This document shows, piece after piece, positions 62,619 to 64,000 of a stretch of 64,000 nucleotides of DNA. The translations under genes were made by a program, and so were the position numbers. This DNA comes from Archaeoglobaceae archaeon. GTDB taxonomy: Archaea; Halobacteriota; Archaeoglobi; Archaeoglobales; Archaeoglobaceae. The notes under the pieces are model-generated. The model made no database searches, was not told the origin of the DNA, and worked only from the letters and a program-made list of their open reading frames with translations. The number at the start of each line of letters is the position of its first letter. The stretch's first letter is position 1. The DNA lies in the NCBI GenBank assembly GCA_027064525.1, contig JAMOPJ010000037.1, forward strand, positions 1-64,000. Direction: 5' to 3'.

Positions 62619-63203
62619 TCATCGTCTGATAATATCTCGGAAGAAGAACCAAGCTGAGAAAACACCCATTGAAATACCAACCCCTATGCTCAATCCCCAA
62701 GCGAGTGCGGACTTTATCTCGTGAGAGAGATTTGTAACGTCTATCAACAGCACTATAACTATGAACAGCATTATCAGCGTCATGAAACTTTTCATTTTCT
62801 CTTCAACCGCTATTTTTTCCGCTATTCTACTCACGGTAACGAATACAACCGCTATGAGAAAGACTACACTGACAACTCTTCCAAAGTAGTCGAGAACGGC
62901 GTTTATGGTATCCACCCACTCTGGAAAGGCTACGCTTGAAATCGAGTATAGAGCGGTTAGAGCTATTGCAACGTTAACTATACCGAGGATAAGAGAAGTA
63001 AACGATATGGACATTCCTACATACTTTTTAAACGGTTTAAAAAGCTCTTCAATTTTCACGATCTCAAATATCTTTGACAGCACTCTGTTAAGTATTATCG
63101 CGATCACGAAGAATATACATACGAGTATTATGGAGAGTATGAGCTTTGGAATTAGGAATTCTATATCCCTAAGCGCTCTTATTACAGCTTCCTCGATGTT
63201 CAT
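62619..63203 (-). CDS. Small membrane protein with conserved TM helices (MscS-relative type)
   Basis: A 194-residue protein with about five helices. LIPKLILSIILVCIFFVIAI then ILNRVLSKIFEIVKIEELFK matches the conserved-TM-helix repeat found in small MscS-like channels, but the MscS beta domain is absent. WGLSIGVGISMGVFSAWFFF is a glycine-rich last helix. A channel role is possible but unproven. The start overlaps the upstream MFS gene by 4 bp. Confidence 0.6.
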   Translation of the reverse strand: MNIEEAVIRALRDIEFLIPKLILSIILVCIFFVIAIILNRVLSKIFEIVKIEELFKPFKKYVGMSISFTSLILGIVNVAIALTALYSISSVAFPEWVDTINAVLDYFGRVVSVVFLIAVVFVTVSRIAEKIAVEEKMKSFMTLIMLFIVIVLLIDVTNLSHEIKSALAWGLSIGVGISMGVFSAWFFFRDIIRR

Positions 63204-64000
63204 AAGGAAAGATAGTAAGCGACTCGGTATAAAAATGTAAGCAGGAGGAAAACAGAGAACAAGACCGATAACCTCAGCGCAAGCAAAGCTGTTTCCTTGG
63301 CAACAGTGGTTGAGAATGTATAGCCCGAAATTGTAACGTTGTAGACGATCCTTGAATATACCTTCGCCTTCTCAACATCCACCGCAACCTCGGGAATAGC
63401 CAAAAGCGATATCGTAAGAGCGATCAGGAACAGTGCTGAAGCTATAATGAACATCTTGAAGATATCTCCTACCATAAGGGCTAAAGCCATTCCTAAAAGC
63501 TGAGAAAATGCATATGCAAACGCTAAAAAGAATGCTAAGACATCTCTCGCTTTGGATAGCTCTGCGAACAGAAAACTTGCAAGAATGCTTGAACCGTTTG
63601 TTGAGAACGCGTATAGAATAGCTATCGGGACATGCAATTCAGGCTGCTTTGTAAGGATTATTAGGAAAGGTGTGATAGAGGCTGTTAATATTGCGATTCT
63701 GTAACTTCCGTAACTTCTCTTAGCCCAGAAAATCGGTGCAACTATTGTCGTTGCTGTTTGAGTCATGCTGAGAAGAGCCGCAAAATAGTCCTTTGCATGT
63801 AGGTTCCAAATTAGATGTGGTGTCCAGATGGCACCCACTATTGCTGTGGCAGAAGATAATACAACCAAGAACAGGAAGACGTTGACGGATCTGATTCTGA
63901 TTTCCTCATCGATCGGTGTTATTCTAATCGCGCCTATATCGGCCATCGTTAGCAGAACGCTTGAGATGATACCGACAGATGCCGCAATTGCATAGAGGAA
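63200..64000 (-). CDS. MFS-like transporter, C-terminal part (runs off the window)
   Basis: The frame is open to the window edge: before Met at 63946 it reads FLYAIAASVGIISSVLLT, a membrane helix, so that Met is internal and the gene is partial. After a central loop (ADIGAIRITPIDEEIRIRSV) come about six helices, as in the C-terminal half of a major facilitator transporter. A further amphipathic tail ends LTFLYRVAYYLSL. Substrate unknown. Confidence 0.65.
   Translation of the reverse strand, partial: FLYAIAASVGIISSVLLTMADIGAIRITPIDEEIRIRSVNVFLFLVVLSSATAIVGAIWTPHLIWNLHAKDYFAALLSMTQTATTIVAPIFWAKRSYGSYRIAILTASITPFLIILTKQPELHVPIAILYAFSTNGSSILASFLFAELSKARDVLAFFLAFAYAFSQLLGMALALMVGDIFKMFIIASALFLIALTISLLAIPEVAVDVEKAKVYSRIVYNVTISGYTFSTTVAKETALLALRLSVLFSVFLLLTFLYRVAYYLSL

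Overview
The window looks like a chromosomal segment of a thermophilic euryarchaeon, most likely a member of the Archaeoglobales (inference). The evidence is the archaeal rpl18e-rpl13-rps9-rpoN-tRNA-rpoK cluster, RfcL, TiaS, an HdrA-MvhD fusion with a polyferredoxin, a decayed multihaem cytochrome, Csa3-type CRISPR regulation, TATA boxes about 25 nt before start codons, and GGTGAT-type ribosome binding sites.

Layout. 0-3 kb: a BASS-type permease, then a graveyard of decayed insertion-sequence, Tat-lipoprotein and cytochrome genes. 3-12.2 kb: an ABC exporter divergent from an Lrp regulator with a Cys-rich tail, a structured non-coding stretch, a radical SAM/SPASM enzyme, a polyferredoxin with HdrA-MvhD, and small membrane and regulatory genes. 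12.2-46.2 kb: a CRISPR-Cas island. NurA, Cas6 and Csa3 lie on the minus strand. Divergent from them is a ~16 kb co-directional run in which type I-A genes (csa5-cas7-cas5-cas8a and cas3'-cas3'') enclose a complete type III module built around a Csx11-type Cas10 (cmr1, cmr6-like, csx11, cmr4, cmr5, cmr3-like) plus two MNT-HEPN pairs. The adaptation genes cas1, csa1, cas2 and cas4 follow, with CRISPR array 1 (12 repeats) lodged between them. Next is a Cmr (III-B) operon with an intact GGDD Cas10, Csx1, Csx3 and a third MNT-HEPN pair. 46.2-50.0 kb: CRISPR array 2 (59 repeats), with the same 23-nt repeat and nearly the same leader as array 1. 50-64 kb: core genes, namely a branched-chain amino-acid ABC transporter with hisG, a metallophosphoesterase relative lacking its metal ligands, tiaS, a Tat-exported protein, the ribosomal/RNA polymerase cluster with tRNA-Pro, rfcL and membrane proteins.

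How it works together (inference). One Cas6 and one repeat type probably supply crRNAs to three effectors: I-A DNA degradation, a Csx11-based type III complex that appears unable to make cyclic oligoadenylate, and a Cmr complex that should make it and act through Csx1, with Csx3 as the likely off-switch. Five toxin-antitoxin-like modules (three MNT-HEPN, one VapBC and one broken VapBC) sit in or beside the island.

The least expected signal is a discrete 60-bp element. It is present at 92% identity in an intergenic region (5550-5609) and in frame inside the Cmr cas10 gene (39028-39087), where it is bounded by a perfect 9-bp direct repeat. A diverged third copy is at 2970-3026.
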